NCBI GenBank assembly: GCA_037893245.1
Contig: JBAIAA010000520.1
Location: 496,001 to 560,000 of the forward strand
Reading direction: 5' to 3'
Length of the DNA stretch: 64,000 nt
Origin: Crossaster papposus
Lineage: Eukaryota; Echinodermata; Asteroidea; Velatida; Solasteridae
Position 1 is the stretch's first letter, and each line of letters starts with the position of its first letter. Below the pieces are notes generated by a model. It was given only the letters and a program-made list of their open reading frames with translations, was not told the origin of the DNA and made no database searches. Made by a program: the position numbers and the translations under genes. Positions 21,720 through 34,120 of this stretch are shown piece by piece.

Positions 21720-22970
21720 GGATCTAATTTGTGTAATAAAATGTTGTGGTTAAAGGTATCGAAAGCTTTAGACAAGTCTATGACAATGCTCATGGTGTAA
21801 TAATTGTTTTTGAAACCATTGATAATTTTACTAGTAAGGTCAAGTAGTGCCATAAAGGTAGAATGTTTACTGCGGAACCATACTGACCATGGAAAATTAA
21901 TTTAAATTTATCCAGAAACTAGAATAAGATTAATACTGCTGCAAACTGCTTACTGGCTAGAAACTTGACTGTTCTGTCATAGACAATATTTTCCAACATT
22001 TTTGAGAATACAGGCAGAACAGAGATGGGCCTATAATTGTCAATACAGACGGATCACCTTTTATATAAATTGGTGATACTCTGGCCAGCTTAAGTTTGCT
22101 GAGGAAAAGACCTGTGGATATCGATAAGTTAAAAAGAAAAGACAAAGGATTACACACATGCAAAATAACTGATTTGACTATACCCTTGGACTTATATTGT
22201 CAAGACCTGCGGCACTGTCTTTAATATATTTTACAATTTGAAAAATTTCATAAGGAGAAGTTGGGTTCAAGAACAGCGAGCTTGTATTAGGATTACCAAA
22301 AAAGTGATTAAGTCTCTTTGTGCAGGCCTTATGTTTGAATCCAAGGTTGGACCAATCTGAGTGAAGTAATTGTTGAAGGCATTGGATATTTCAGCAGGAT
22401 TCTTAAGCATTTGACTGTTAGATTTAAAATCACGCTGTATATTGCCTTTATAATGTTTCTTTAAAATATAATTAATAATGCTCCAAGTTTGTTTAGAGTT
22501 GGATTTAGCATCACAGAAATTATCTGCATAATATTATTTTGACTTTAACATCTTTAGGCTAATCAAACTATTAAGTTTGTTACGGAATTGCTTGTATTTG
22601 ACTCTGTTGGCATTATTCGGTTTGGTAAGAAAAAGCTTGTACAATTTGTTTTTGTATTTAATGGATTGAATAATGCCGTTGGTAAACCATGGTTTTAATT
22701 TTCTATTGTGCTTGGTCGTTTTAATTGGGAAGTTATGATCATACAGATGAGTAAACGTAGAAATAACATTGTTATAGGCTAAAACAGGATTTTCGCATTT
22801 ATACATTGCCCTCCAGTCTACTTTCATGAGGTCACGTTGAAAATGACTGATGTTTACTTGGTTGATACTCCTGAAGGATTGAGTGACTCTCTCTTTATTG
22901 GTACAAGAACCATTCAGTTGACATGAGAAAAATGGGTAGATGGTCGATTTGGATAGCCTTGGTCAAGGCG
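21720..22970 (-). pseudogene. Decayed LINE (non-LTR retrotransposon) fragment
   Basis: Minus-strand fragments in order from the high coordinates: the end of the endonuclease domain (IDHLPIF near 22940), the linker of a LINE ORF2 (WRAMYKCENPVLAYN, LKPWFTNGI, near 22827-22534), the first reverse-transcriptase blocks (FNLSISTGLF, KLARVSPIY, near 22163-21957), and RT block A (MSIVIDLSKAFDTFNHNILL, near 21853-21740). Similarity then stops. The catalytic FADD block and the 3' end are missing. Frames are broken by stops and frameshifts. The layout fits the CR1/L2/Jockey group, but the clade cannot be fixed by eye. Confidence 0.8.
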
Positions 22971-23477
22971 AGTATGTAGTTATCCGTCCGTCGTTATCCG
23001 TCCAGAAATACACGCCACGCGCGCCCCGCATGCGAAATTATTTTCCCCACTATGGGAAAGGGTAAATGGGCGTTTCTATACCCCTCGCGTCATGATTATT
23101 CAGTAGTTTCAACAATAATACTAAAATATATTGTTATTGCTCAGTCGACTAGTTACACGTAGGCCAGAGGTACATTAAAGCACTTAGAAAAACGGCTTCT
23201 GTCGACCTCTCCCAGTAGCCAAGTAGATAATGGGTTAGGTTATAGATCGTAAGATTGGGGTTCGAGTTCTCATGGGTTCGATTGTGCTCATTTTTCATTG
23301 ACTATTTTTGTATTGTAAGTTTATTGTGGGATGAGTTTAATTTGAGGGGAAGCAAGGTTCTAAGAACCTAAGTGTCTTCCATTCAGTGTGGTCTAGACAC
23401 GCCCAGTTATGATAATTGGCCTTTACCATGTTGGGAAAAAAAATCACGCGCCCCGCATATGCTGCTAGCTTGCGCCC
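22971..23477. other. Non-coding DNA
   Basis: The sequence ttatccgtcc is repeated near 22978-23005. Otherwise nothing is recognised. Confidence 0.4.
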
Positions 23478-23738
23478 ACTGACCTCTATACATGGACAGA
23501 TCATCCATTGTTTCATTTTGAAGTCGGCATGCAGAGAAGTGCAACATGGCGTCACTGCTGTGAGCCAATGAAATGTCCAGGTGTAGAGTTCAGTTGGTTG
23601 GTAAATCCACTGACCTCTACAACTGGACATTTCATTGGCACACAGCAGTGACGCCATGTTGCACTTCCAGTTCGCGCCGACTTCAAGTGTTAGCACAGCA
23701 GAATATGGACAATGATCCGTCCAGGTGTTGAGGTCAGT
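23478..23738. mobile_element. Palindromic 261-bp MITE with 10-bp target duplication (Mutator-like?)
   Basis: The two halves are inverted copies over most of their length (arms about 23478-23587 and 23613-23738), ending ACTGACCT and AGGTCAGT. Both sides are flanked by the same 10 bases, GCTTGCGCCC, at 23468-23477 and 23739-23748. A target duplication of 9-11 bp with long inverted arms is the known signature of Mutator-like elements. That assignment is inference, because no transposase is present. Confidence 0.8.
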
Positions 23739-24012
23739 GCTTGCGCCCCGTGCAAAGATACAGCGCGAACAGCGACCTCATACGGCCACTATTTATGCAA
23801 ATCTACTGAGGCTACTTTTTCGCCTTGGATCATTGGATTTTGAAATCTTATGTTTTTCCTATATTTTGCGCCACATTTCTATCGCATGACCTCGTATGCG
23901 AATACAGATAAGTATAGACGGGGCTAAGATGTGGAGTGTCCTTTCACAACTCGGTTGATCCCGACGTCATCAAATTTGATGCAGTTACTTTGCACAGTGA
24001 CATTAAGACAAA

Positions 24013-26048
24013 ATGGCGGATATTCAGCGTCGTCTGTCGTCCGAATATCTGTCGTGTTGTTTAAATTCTGCAGCGGATAAATTATCCCTCGAAGATTTTA
24101 GACCCGAGCAGCGAAAGGCCTTAGAAGCCTTCCTTCCTTCGTGGTCACGATGTTTTCGTGAAATTGCCGACAGGTTATGGGAGGTCCGTCATTTTTCAGG
24201 CAGCCCCATTTTGCTCGGAGCTCGTATGGCCAGGTACAACTACAAAGGCCATAGCGATAGTCGTCTCGCCCCTGACTGCATTAATGCAAGATCAACTTGA
24301 TTCGTTGGCTGTTAAAGGTATTGAAGCGGCATGTCTTACTGTTAAGGAGACAACTCCAGCTATCAGGCGTAAAGTGAACCAAGGACAGTTCTCTCTAGTG
24401 TTTGCCAGCCCAGAAGCCCTGGCTGTCAGTGGCAGGGCGATTTTATCCAGCGATGTTTATCGCCAAAACTTGTGTGGGATTTTCGTGGACGAATGTCACT
24501 GTGTCAAAAACTGGTGAGTCAACCTATTTGATCATGTACAAATGTAATGCATGCTTAATGCAAAGGCTATACGGAAAGGGTTCCATACATGGATTGGATA
24601 TGACCATTTTGTTAAGTAATTTGCCCTAGTCTTCAATTATGAAGTTGGTGCATAACTTGGACTAGCATCAGCAGGTGAGCATCAGCCATTATAAAGCGGG
24701 ATAACATGTGCCAAAACCTCAAATTTAGCACCTGCACCAGAATGTAGGGGTTTTTCTGACGGAAAAGTAAAAGCATTCCGTGATGAGTACTCCCGCCTTG
24801 GAGAGCTTCGCTCCTTCACCGGACGATCTGTTCCCACTGTAGCACTTACTGCTACCGCAACTTCAAGCAGCCGTGCCACAATAATGGAGTCACTGTCACT
24901 CTCCAATGCTGTCATCTTTTCGAAGTCCCCACAACGAGAGAACATCAAGTTCGTCGTCGTTCAAGTCCGTGAGAGAGACATTTTCAAGACCTTTGAATGG
25001 AAGCTTGATGACTTTTTGGAAAAAGGTGCCAACTCAAACCGCATGATCATTTATTGCAAAACCAAAAACCAGTGTAACACTCTGTATGCAAAGTTTGAGA
25101 AGATGATGAAGCCTTCGTCTGCCTCCGACAGACTCTTTGCAAAATTCCATGCCCAAACAGATGATGAAGTGAAGGCTCTTGTCATCGACTCCTTCAAGAA
25201 TGTCAACAGCAATCTTAGGTTGTTGTTTGCAACAGTAGCTTTTGAAATGGGAATAGATGTCAAGCAGCTACACACTGTGGTGCATTATGGACCTCCTCAT
25301 GACATTGAGGAGTTTCTTCAAGAGAGTGGGCGAGCAGGAAGAGATGGCGAACAGGGTACGTCTATTCTTGTGCAGTATCCTGGTGCAGGAAAATTTACAC
25401 GACCTGATATTGCTATGAAGGCTTTCATATATTGCGATACATGCAGACGTCAGCAAGCGTTAATTGTCAAACTTTGATGGGGATGATGCTAACAACAGCA
25501 GAGTGCCGCTGCACTTGTGCTGTGATATTTGTGCAGCAAATTGCGCGTGTGGAGATCCAACATGCAAATCCAGAACCCTTGAAGAACAGGCCATGCACAA
25601 CATAATAGAGATGGGGTGCCTGCGAGCTAAGTTACGTTTGGTGTTGGCTGAGTACAAGTCAATGCTGGAAGATTCCCTCCTCGAGTATAGATGCACATTA
25701 CTCGAACCAGAAGCTTACGAGGGACACAACTTGCTTGCAGGTGGAGACATCACGACAGGTTTTCCTGTTTCCACTGCCAAGAAAATCGTTGGGGAATGCC
25801 AAATAGTATTCACCTTTGATGATTTTGTTTCAAGATATGCCTTCTACAAACAAGACATTGCAAAGCAGGCGTATGTCATAGTGTCAAGTGTTTTAGAGGA
25901 CTGTGAACTCATTGGTCCGACTCATGATCAGTCGGATACATCAGACACAGATTTATCATCATCATCGACGGGCACATCTCAACTGACCAGTTTAAGACCA
26001 ATCATCTTCTCATCATCCACTGATTCAAATAGATTTGTTTACATTTAA
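24013..26048 (+). pseudogene. RecQ-like DNA helicase, copy 1 (frameshifted, Walker A Lys to Arg)
   Basis: A superfamily-2 RecQ-type 3'-5' helicase. Exon 1 (24013-24513) starts at ATG (MADIQRRL) and holds FRPEQRKALEAF, the Walker A stretch KLPTGYGRSVIFQ, IAIVVSPLTALMQDQ and the Walker B box VDECHC. Exon 2 (24748-26048) holds ALTATAT, FHAQTDDE, ATVAFEMGID and QESGRAGRDG, then a Cys-rich RecQ-Ct zinc region (CDICAANCACGDPTC). Splicing gtgagt/tag restores the Trp codon across the intron, so the exon phases agree. The Walker A lysine is arginine, which normally abolishes ATPase activity. A repeated cctt near 24130-24140 shifts the frame before Walker A, and a second shift lies near 25455-25465. 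The tail is Ser/Asp-rich. Multi-copy and probably element-borne. Confidence 0.85.
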
Positions 26049-28045
26049 GCATTTAGCTAAAGTAGATCAAAGTCCAAAGAATACTGAAATAGTTGAGAAG
26101 TGTGTTTGTCTGATATATACATGTACATTTCTTGTTCATTTCTCATAGCACATAATTTAGCTATGGTCACGTTGATGTCCCAGTTTCATACTGTACATCA
26201 GTCAAATTGATATTTTATCATTGGGCAGCAGCATATTCATTCCAGTGCAATGTAAATGGTTTGGTGGTACTGCAAGTATCTTAACAAACTTATGAAATTG
26301 TTGACAAACAGTTATGTTCACTGTACAAGTTTGCTCGCTTCATTTATTCTCATGTTAAATTTTAAAATGTTAACGACATAAGCATATTAAAAATGTACAG
26401 AGTATGTAGGTTTTTTATTACTAGATTTTTAATCACAGGTCTTGCAAAACCTTTTTTAAAATGTAGTTGCCCTTTGGAAAGGGGCATTTAAAATTGATTG
26501 TCCAATTTTCATTTTCCCAACAAGGAACCTAGTTGTGAGCACTGCTGAAAACAAATTGCCCGTCAGGGTTACAACCTGGAACTTTTGCTTGTCCGACAAA
26601 ATATGTTGGTTACCCAAGTTGTTGGTGGATTTAGGGAGCCACAAATAACAGCAATTTATTCCAACATTTTCTTGAGTTTTTTGTTGGGGGGGGGGGGGGG
26701 GGGGGGGGGGGGTGGGCACTAGCCTTGTTTATCTATTGAGCTCGATTGACCGAAAATCAATTGTGTTGTAGTGCCCCAAAACATCACTACCGGTACTTCT
26801 TTAGGTTATGTACATGTATGTAAATATGTACAAGTATGTTAATTATAACGGGGACACGGGGTGTTTTTTATGAATGTGTTGTTGCTGAGTGGGATTATGT
26901 GCTTTCTTTTTGTTAAATACTTGTCTATGTTTTTTAAATCCCTTGATTTTTGGTCAAACATTATATTAAAGACATTGGTCATTAGCCTACCCTGTAGAAA
27001 TGTCCCTTCCATAGATACACGCTCAGTGAAATGTGTTTTGAAACAAACGAGGACAACTGTGTAACTCTTTTCATTTCCCAAAATATAATCTACTTCCAGA
27101 AAGCTGTTTGTGCTTGCTGGTCATTTCCTTATTACATTTGTGTAATTGTTAACTGAATTTGGTACATTTCTCAACAGCGGGCTTGTTCAGTTGTTAGGTG
27201 ACTTAATTATTAAATTAATTTCGTTGTGCTGTTTATTGACCCGACTTGGTTTTCAGGAATACAAATGAAACAACTAAGGAAGTTGTTAAAATATGGTGGA
27301 TCATGCTTTCGTTTTTGCATTGGCTACTTGTAATGTACATGTACATGTATCTAGATTGCCACATGGTCTGTAATGTAATATTTAGTTGTTCTTAGGTGTA
27401 ACAGTATTTCTCTATTTTCTGAAATTTTTGTTATGAAAAATCGTTGGATCTTTACTTTATTTAAATGGCATCAAACACTGATGGGACTTTTAGCATGAAC
27501 CGCATTTTGGTTGTTTCCTTATTACAAATTATTTAAACACATTTGTTTTCATGTAAAAACAAAAAATGCTAGAGTTCCGGTTTACCCAGCCATACATTGT
27601 ATTTCAGTCATCTGTACAGTATAAAATCACAGAAAAAGGACACATAAAATCCATCAGATTTTATTTATGCTCGGTCACATGTACCGGTACATGTACATGT
27701 ACATACGCCCTTGCTTTTTATGTATTTGACCGTTAACTTGTTTTACAGTGTACAAAATGTACGGTAATACAGTATTGACTGTTTTTATCTTGAATGCTAG
27801 ACAGATAATCTTGAATAAATGGCATCAGAAGAAATGTTTTATAGAAACTCAATAACACATTTGCCTTCTTTGCGAGTCAACCATATTAGTATAGAAAGAG
27901 AGATAGAATCTTCATTTATACTTGGAAGCAATTAAAATGTGGAACAAACATATCTTGGTTCTTTGCTGCAGCCAAAAGCAGCCCTTTATTTGACCAAAAA
28001 CTTCTTCAAACAAATTCAGACATATATATATATATATATATATAT
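26049..28045. other. Non-coding DNA
   Basis: No supported gene. It holds a poly(G) tract of about 27 near 26685-26711, many acatgtac words (for example around 27340 and 27690) and an (at)n run at 28021-28045. Confidence 0.45.
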
Positions 28046-28606
28046 GATGAAGGTTCATCTCAGTGACCCCACCATGGTATAGCTGCGAGCGGCTCACCAG
28101 CGTGATGCCCGACTTTTACTTGGACCGACAGGGTCTTTTTTTTTGGTTCATCTCAGTGACCCCACTATGGTATACATGCGGGCTACTCACCAGCGTGATG
28201 CCCGACTTTTAAATGGACCGACATGGTCTCTTTTTTGGGTTCATCTCAGTGACCCCACTTGGACCGACAGGGTCTCTTTTTTGGGTTCATCTCAGTGAAC
28301 CCACTTGGACCGACAGGGTCTCTTTTTTGAGTTCATCTCAGTGACCCCACTTGGACCGACAGGGTCTCTTTTTTGGGTTCATCTCAGTGACCCCACTTGG
28401 ACCGACACTGTCGCACAGGTTTTTTTGGGGGGGGGTTCATCTCAGTGACCCCACTTGGACCGACAGGGTTCATCTCAGTGACCCCACTTGGACCGACAGG
28501 GTCTCCTTTGGGGGTTCATCTCAGTGACCCCACTTGGACCGACAGGGTCTCTTTTTGGGGTTCATCTCAGTGACCCCACTTGGACCGACAGGGTCTCTTT
28601 TTAAAT
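28046..28606. repeat. Minisatellite with two unit lengths (about 94 and 47 bp)
   Basis: Ten copies of ttcatctcagtgaccccac. The first two units are about 90 bp and include an extra segment (ggtatagctgcg to cgtgatgcccgactttta). The following units are about 45 bp and join ccccac directly to ttggaccgacagggtc. The short form looks like an internal deletion of the long form that was then amplified. Confidence 0.9.
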
Positions 28607-29546
28607 TTAACTGTTATGATTTAACTTCAATGTGATCTTAACACAGATGTGCTGTTCAATCGTCGTACGGCTGGATCGAACAATATAATCTCTCGGGGAA
28701 CAGCAGAAGAGATTGCAAGTCTGTGTAATTTAATATACATATACTTTTGACTACAAAAGGTTTACAAAACAAAACTACTGGCTGTCTGAATCCTGCAATT
28801 TAGGCCAAACGCATAGCGTCCCAAGGGAAAGACAGCCCCCAAAACATCACACAACACTCTATATTTAGTAGATGTGCGATTTCGCTAGGCGCTATCGTAA
28901 TTTTTGAGCTTGCAAATTTAAAAATAAAAGCAATAAACTAAAGTTTAAAAGAGGAGGAATGTGTGCTCTGGCAGTTTTAAACACTGATTAGGACAGGTTA
29001 GTGTCTGGATTCTGATATCGGCATCCAGACTCCAACCAGTATTAAATATAATGTTTAATACCGGCCAAGAACATGTTAATTCCCATTAATTAACAGCATT
29101 TTTTATAAAAGTATAAACAATAAAACAATTAAACTCAAATCTTTAAAGATTTTGTTTAACAAAACACCCCTCTGGTAAAAAATCGTTATTATGAAGTTTG
29201 CGAGTTCGTTCTGCTGCAGATGTACAGTACCATTGGACGACAATAACTTCCTGGTAGTATTGCGCATGCCTACACCATACAGTACGCCAAGATTGTGAAC
29301 GTTAAATCAATAAAACAGTGTTGCTGGAACCAAATGCGCCGTATTTTTGGCCGCATGAGGGCGCTGTAAGACGCCATTTTATTGAAGTTTATTGAAGTAG
29401 TTTCAGTAACTTTACTTTTATCTAAAAATTGAATATTAGAAACAAATATTTTGGAGCTGTAAGAATATTTAAACTGACGTGAATTATCTCCTAATCACGT
29501 TTAATTATACCCCCAAATAATACGGCCTATTTCATAAGGGTCCAAT
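28607..29546. other. Non-coding DNA
   Basis: No supported gene. A tgagggcgctg word lies near 29355. Confidence 0.4.
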
Positions 29547-29702
29547 TCCATGCAACACTAGACTTGATATTCCATGCAACACTAGACTTGATGACAAGTC
29601 GTTAGATAGTCGGGTTTCATCCGTGTATTCCAGTCGAAATTCATCGGCACGGCTGGTTTAAGACTAGTAACGTGCCGAGTTTCGACAGATCTAACGACTT
29701 GA
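29547..29702. repeat. 25-bp direct repeat and adjacent hairpin
   Basis: The block ttccatgcaacactagacttgat occurs twice in tandem (29547-29595). It is followed by a nested inverted repeat: caagtcgttagat (about 29597) with atctaacgacttg (about 29688), and inside it tcgaaa plus cggcacg with cgtgccg plus tttcga. The stem is interrupted on the left side. It could be a MITE remnant or a structured transcript. Confidence 0.6.
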
Positions 29703-30425
29703 TTAATACGTTCTCGAACCGTTATTCATATATGCGTGCAGCGCAATACATATGCAATGTATTTCTGCGGTGAGATCCAATGGCGCACTGGTATGCAAAT
29801 GAAGACTCATCCATTCCGTTACATGGGGAGTTCTACTCAATACTTTGGGGACATGTTTCTATATCTGGTGACGTTTAACGACCAACACACTCAGCTAGGT
29901 CAATTGCGTGTTACAATAAAATGTATCATTGTGATACACTTGATTTATTTGACTTGTGTAGGCTCTATTATTACTTTTGTAATGTAACACAATACAAAGT
30001 ACGAACCCTTGAAGTAATGAGAATGATCTCCGTAAAAAACAAATAGGAGCTGAACACCTCCTTTAACCGCATGTGTTGTACGAGATCTATAAAGATTGTT
30101 TAAAAATGAACTTGTTTACAAGTCCCGGAATTCTCACTTTTGTTGAGATAATTTTGGAGTAGGCATCCAGGTATTACACTTATGAAACGATGAAACATTT
30201 CAATATATTATGACACAAAAAAAACAGTTCAAGAAACGGAGTTGAAAGATTTTGGCCCGAATCATTGAATGTCGATAATCAGGAATGAACACAACAGAGC
30301 AGTTACTTGTAGAAACTCTATGTTTACATTTTTCGAGAACTTGCGTTGATCACGTGCGTGCCGACATGCTGTCAAAAACTTTGCTGAAGTAGTTTTAAAA
30401 GTTTTTAAGCAAGTTGGTGGAGAAA
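29703..30425. other. Non-coding DNA upstream of the DUF6589-like gene
   Basis: No domain is recognised in the short frames. The promoter of the gene starting at 30426 should lie here. I see no clear TATA box and no terminal repeat shared with the far end of the neighbouring helicase gene. Confidence 0.4.
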
Positions 30426-30716
30426 ATGGCAAGCCCTGGAAAACCATGGCGCTCATGCCTTGTTTGTAGCACCAAATTAGTCACCTGCAGAAATTACCAT
30501 AGCCTTAGGAAAACTAGTCTGAAATCAAGATTAGAAAAAAATATAAAAGTTGACCTTTCTGCAAGCGACACTGAGTTTATTTGTGGCCCTTGCCACACGA
30601 AACTAACTAATGTCGAAAAAGGAGAGAAACTGAGAGAAGACTTACAAATCCTCTTTGAAAAGTCCCGACAGCTTGTTGGAATAGAGGCGGAGACATATGG
30701 ACAAGAAGACAAAAAC
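30426..30716 (+). CDS. DUF6589-like gene, exon 1: cysteine-rich N-terminal module
   Basis: Starts at ATG in gaaaatggc and ends at a gtaggt donor, 97 codons in phase 0. CLVC and CGPC are spaced about 40 residues apart, giving a ZAD- or treble-clef-like zinc site, followed by a charged helix (EKGEKLREDLQILFEKS). It is likely a protein- or DNA-contact module. The ZAD likeness is by pattern only. Confidence 0.65.
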
Positions 30717-31352
30717 GTAGGTATATCTTGTTGTAGAAATTCCAGAACTAGACCTAATATAATAACCGAGTTACATACTGAACATTTGTAAAACTGACCT
30801 ATGCAAACTAAGATGATCGTGTAGATTGGGGCACCTTCCCCCGGATTAAAAATGTTATCGCGTTTATAATAGTACTCGCCCAATTTAGCCCATGATGTTG
30901 TCCTCTGGAATATAATTATCACAATTTTTGGGAAATAGGGCAGAACTTTGATTTTTCAGAAATTATGTGTTGATAAACCAGCAAATAAACAATATCATTT
31001 TCGAATAAATAAATAAATTAGGCCCTACGACGCTCTCCTAAACTATACAGAAATATGTGCAAATTAGAGCTCAGTCTTGCCGGGTTGCCGTTAGAACCTG
31101 GGCTTCCCAAGCTATAATACTAGTAACATAAAATATGGAAATTTGGTTCTAATCAGAAAAAAAAAAGCAGATTGTACTGGTTATGATATGTTTTTGTGTA
31201 ACACTTTAGAAGTCCAATTGGCAATTGTAAATTGACAGATTGTTGAAAATGTAAAAGTAGGAGAATGTTCAGGAGATACTTCATACATGTTACTAATACT
31301 ATGAAAGTACTCAATTTATATATACATTTTATAAAAATCTTTATTCATGCAG

Positions 31353-31532
31353 CACCCTTCGGCATGTTCCTCCAAAGCTCCAGAACAATCCCAACAGACC
31401 CTATTAAAAAGACTTCAAAAAAGGCCAAGGAGCAGCCCATCACCAGGATCTGCAGTGAGGAGACCCAAAAAGCGACTTGCCTTCGAGAAAAACACTACAG
31501 AAAAGAAATCTGTATCCGACTCAGATGTCCAG
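31353..31532 (+). CDS. DUF6589-like gene, exon 2: basic linker
   Basis: Between ttcatgcag and gtgaatg, 60 codons in phase 0 at both ends. It encodes a Ser/Arg/Lys-rich stretch (LLKRLQKRPRSSPSP, VRRPKKRLAFEK) typical of a nuclear localisation or DNA-contact linker. No conserved domain. Confidence 0.55.
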
Positions 31533-31659
31533 GTGAATGTAGGTTTGTGATCTGATTGGTGCAAATTAGTTTTCATTGATCATAAAATTGCTCTAACTGA
31601 CTGAGACAAAATATAAATAAGCGTACATAAAGAACAGCAGGGATGCATGATTCTGAGAG

Positions 31660-32045
31660 TGAGAAGGGAAGAGAGTGGGGGGGGGGGGGGGGGGGGGGGG
31701 GTGGTAGTTGTCAGACTTTGGAGTAATGCAGTGGAAGCCAAAAATGAGGAGCCCAAAAAATGTTTCCTAATTCCAAAGACTTGCATTCCAAAATTGGTTG
31801 TCATTGCCCATTTTTTTTTTAAACATTGCTTGTAACTAGAGACATTAATGAAAAAAGGCAAAGTACATCCTAACAAAAGATGATAATATTGGTAGTTTGG
31901 GGATTGCATGAGATTTTGTCAATCAAGCTTTATTATTTAAGGTCCAGACTGTTCCTATAGGTGTACGTCACTTTTGAAGGGCATGCACACCTGAACCCCA
32001 GCCCCCCCCCCCCCCCCCCCCCTCCAAAAAAAAGGGGGGTGGGGG
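31660..32045. repeat. Poly(G) and poly(C) tracts in intron 2
   Basis: A G tract of about 24 (31677-31701) and a C tract of about 20 (32003-32022) followed by a8g6. Frames spanning them are Gly- or Pro-rich artefacts. Confidence 0.6.
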
Positions 32046-33087
32046 AAGACATGACAGCACTCACTATAGCAAATCATGTTGATTATTGACATGCTACAAA
32101 TAAACCAACTTTCAATGTCTACACTCTGGCAGGGTGTCCTCCGCACACTTACTGAAGAAGCTGAGAACCTGTGCAAGAAAGATGAAACATCTCTTTTCTA
32201 CAGGACAAAGAGGAAATGAAGGTAACAAACCCTTAATTTTGATTACAAAAAATTGGAAGATTTTTATGACAGAAGTTTGAAATGTTTTATATATTCAAAG
32301 CATGATTCATATTTGAAAGTTTGAATTTAGGCCGATGATTAAACAAAAAATGTTTTTAAAAAAAACCCGCCAGCTTTATTTTCCCCCCTCTGCCCCTTTT
32401 CAGTTGATCATGTTTTTGACGCTGGTGTATTTTGCATTCTTAATTGTTTTCTAACAACAAAATGCAAGTTTACAAACACACAAATTATTAAAAACTCCTT
32501 TTAATACTTAAACAAACAAGCATCATCAGGAAGAGAGTCCAGAAAAAATGCCTAATATCTTGGAGAAATTCTTCTGTGCTGAAAAGGAGTGTTTTTGTAC
32601 TTGAACATTTGTGTGCCATTGAATTTTTTTTCAGAGACACACTTTTTGCATACCCCTTTGCAATGCTAGAAAACTGCCTCACTTCTCTGAATTATATGTA
32701 TTAAACAGCCAAGTTGTTGAAAATTGTAAAAACTTGTCAGAATATTTATTTGTACTCCTGGCTGGATGGAGAGAGGGGGTGAAGTGGCTTAACACAATAC
32801 ACAGCATTTGGCAAGTGGTGCATCTAGGTTTTCAGTTGCTGGGAATTATTATAAAAGAATTTCTGACAAACTTTTTGACTGGAATTTCTTTGTCCATTAT
32901 GTCCTTTATTGTCCCCATGCCATGCCACTAAATAGGGCAGACAGTTGGATTCAAATTCCTTACTCTTAGATCTGAGTCATGAACTATAACCACTATGTCA
33001 CACTCTCCTGAGATAACCACATGCAACATTGGCTGTTCAGTTACATTTTCTAGTAATGTGACTTTAGTTGTAATAATTTAATTGCAG

Positions 33088-33671
33088 AGATGGTCCTATG
33101 CTGCACAAGAAGAGGAGTTGAAGCAAAAGGCACCAATATTTCTCCAAGTCTTGGAAGCTGTAGCAGTTAATGAAAAGGCACTTAAGCGAGACAAGCATAA
33201 GTCACGAGAGAGTATTCTGCCAGGAATTATCACAGCTGCTGGTACACTTCTTTACTGCCGTAACCAAAGGATGAACAGTCACCAAGCACTTACTGGTTTG
33301 CAGCTGAAGAACGGTGGTGCAACAAAACAGACAATTCAAAGACTTCAAGACAGGGGCCTTTGTTTTGCATATAACTCAGTTCTAGAACTTCAGACAAACA
33401 TAGGTAAAGACTTTGATGACCCTGTAAATACAGTGGTCAAAACAAATGTCTGAAGACAGGCAGACAGAAGACAAGCTAAAGGCAAGAATACATTCGTTGA
33501 GATGGATGACAGCAGAAGAGGACATGACTGAAGCAGCATACAATGAGGATGCATCCTGGCTTCAAGATCATCACTGACAATGTGGATTTGAGAATTTCAC
33601 CCCGACAGATGTCAAGACAAAAAGGACACACTGATCTTCACTACTGCAACATCATTGCAGTGAAAAATAGG
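33088..33671 (+). pseudogene. DUF6589-like gene, exon 4 with two frameshifts
   Basis: The exon starts after aattgcag and ends before gtaagg. It encodes RWSYAAQEEELKQKAP, the conserved NQRMNSHQALTGLQLKNGG-type stretch of this family, then GKDFDDPV. The frame shifts near 33437 to continue in MSEDRQTEDKLKAR and again near 33552 to continue in GFKIITDNVDLR and the IIAVKNR end. The two shifts keep the similarity going in the same direction, so they are lesions and not introns. Confidence 0.7.
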
Positions 33672-33730
33672 GTAAGGTATTGTAACTGCATAGTTGATTT
33701 TAATGAAGACAGATTGTACTGCAACAATAC

Positions 33731-33772
33731 ATGTATGTATGTATGTATGTATGTATGTATGTATGTATGTAT
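33731..33772. repeat. (atgt)n microsatellite
   Basis: About ten perfect atgt units inside the intron after exon 4. Confidence 0.95.
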
Positions 33773-34007
33773 GAAGCCATTATTATCCTGAGCCATCACA
33801 ACTTCTATATGTATGTTGTGTGTGAGGCCTTCAGGAAGCTGCAAATTAAAGAATTTGATAGGGATGCATTGCCAGTCCACTTTGACACAAGCACAATGTT
33901 GGAGAATGGAGATATCTTTTTAAACTAGCTTTTGATTTTGAATCATGATTTTCATTTTTAACTGAGTTAATAGTATGATGTAGTTAATTTTGTTTTATGT
34001 ATAATGT

Positions 34008-34080
34008 ACAGCGCACATGAACATATTTGTATGGAATGCGCGCTATATAAATGTAATTATTATTATTATTATTATTACAT
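34008..34080. repeat. SINE-like tail ending (att)n
   Basis: The sequence acagcgcacatgaac, gcgcgctatataaatg and then (att)n resembles the tail of short interspersed elements known from many marine invertebrates. The head of the element is not recognised here. Confidence 0.5.
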
Positions 34081-34120
34081 TGTAGTTCAAATTATCTATA
34101 TATCTCTATAATGTATGCAG

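Noticed and set aside
28046..28606. CRISPR-like array of regular repeats
   Set aside because: Spacers are not unique: the whole 45- or 90-bp unit repeats, and the context is eukaryotic.
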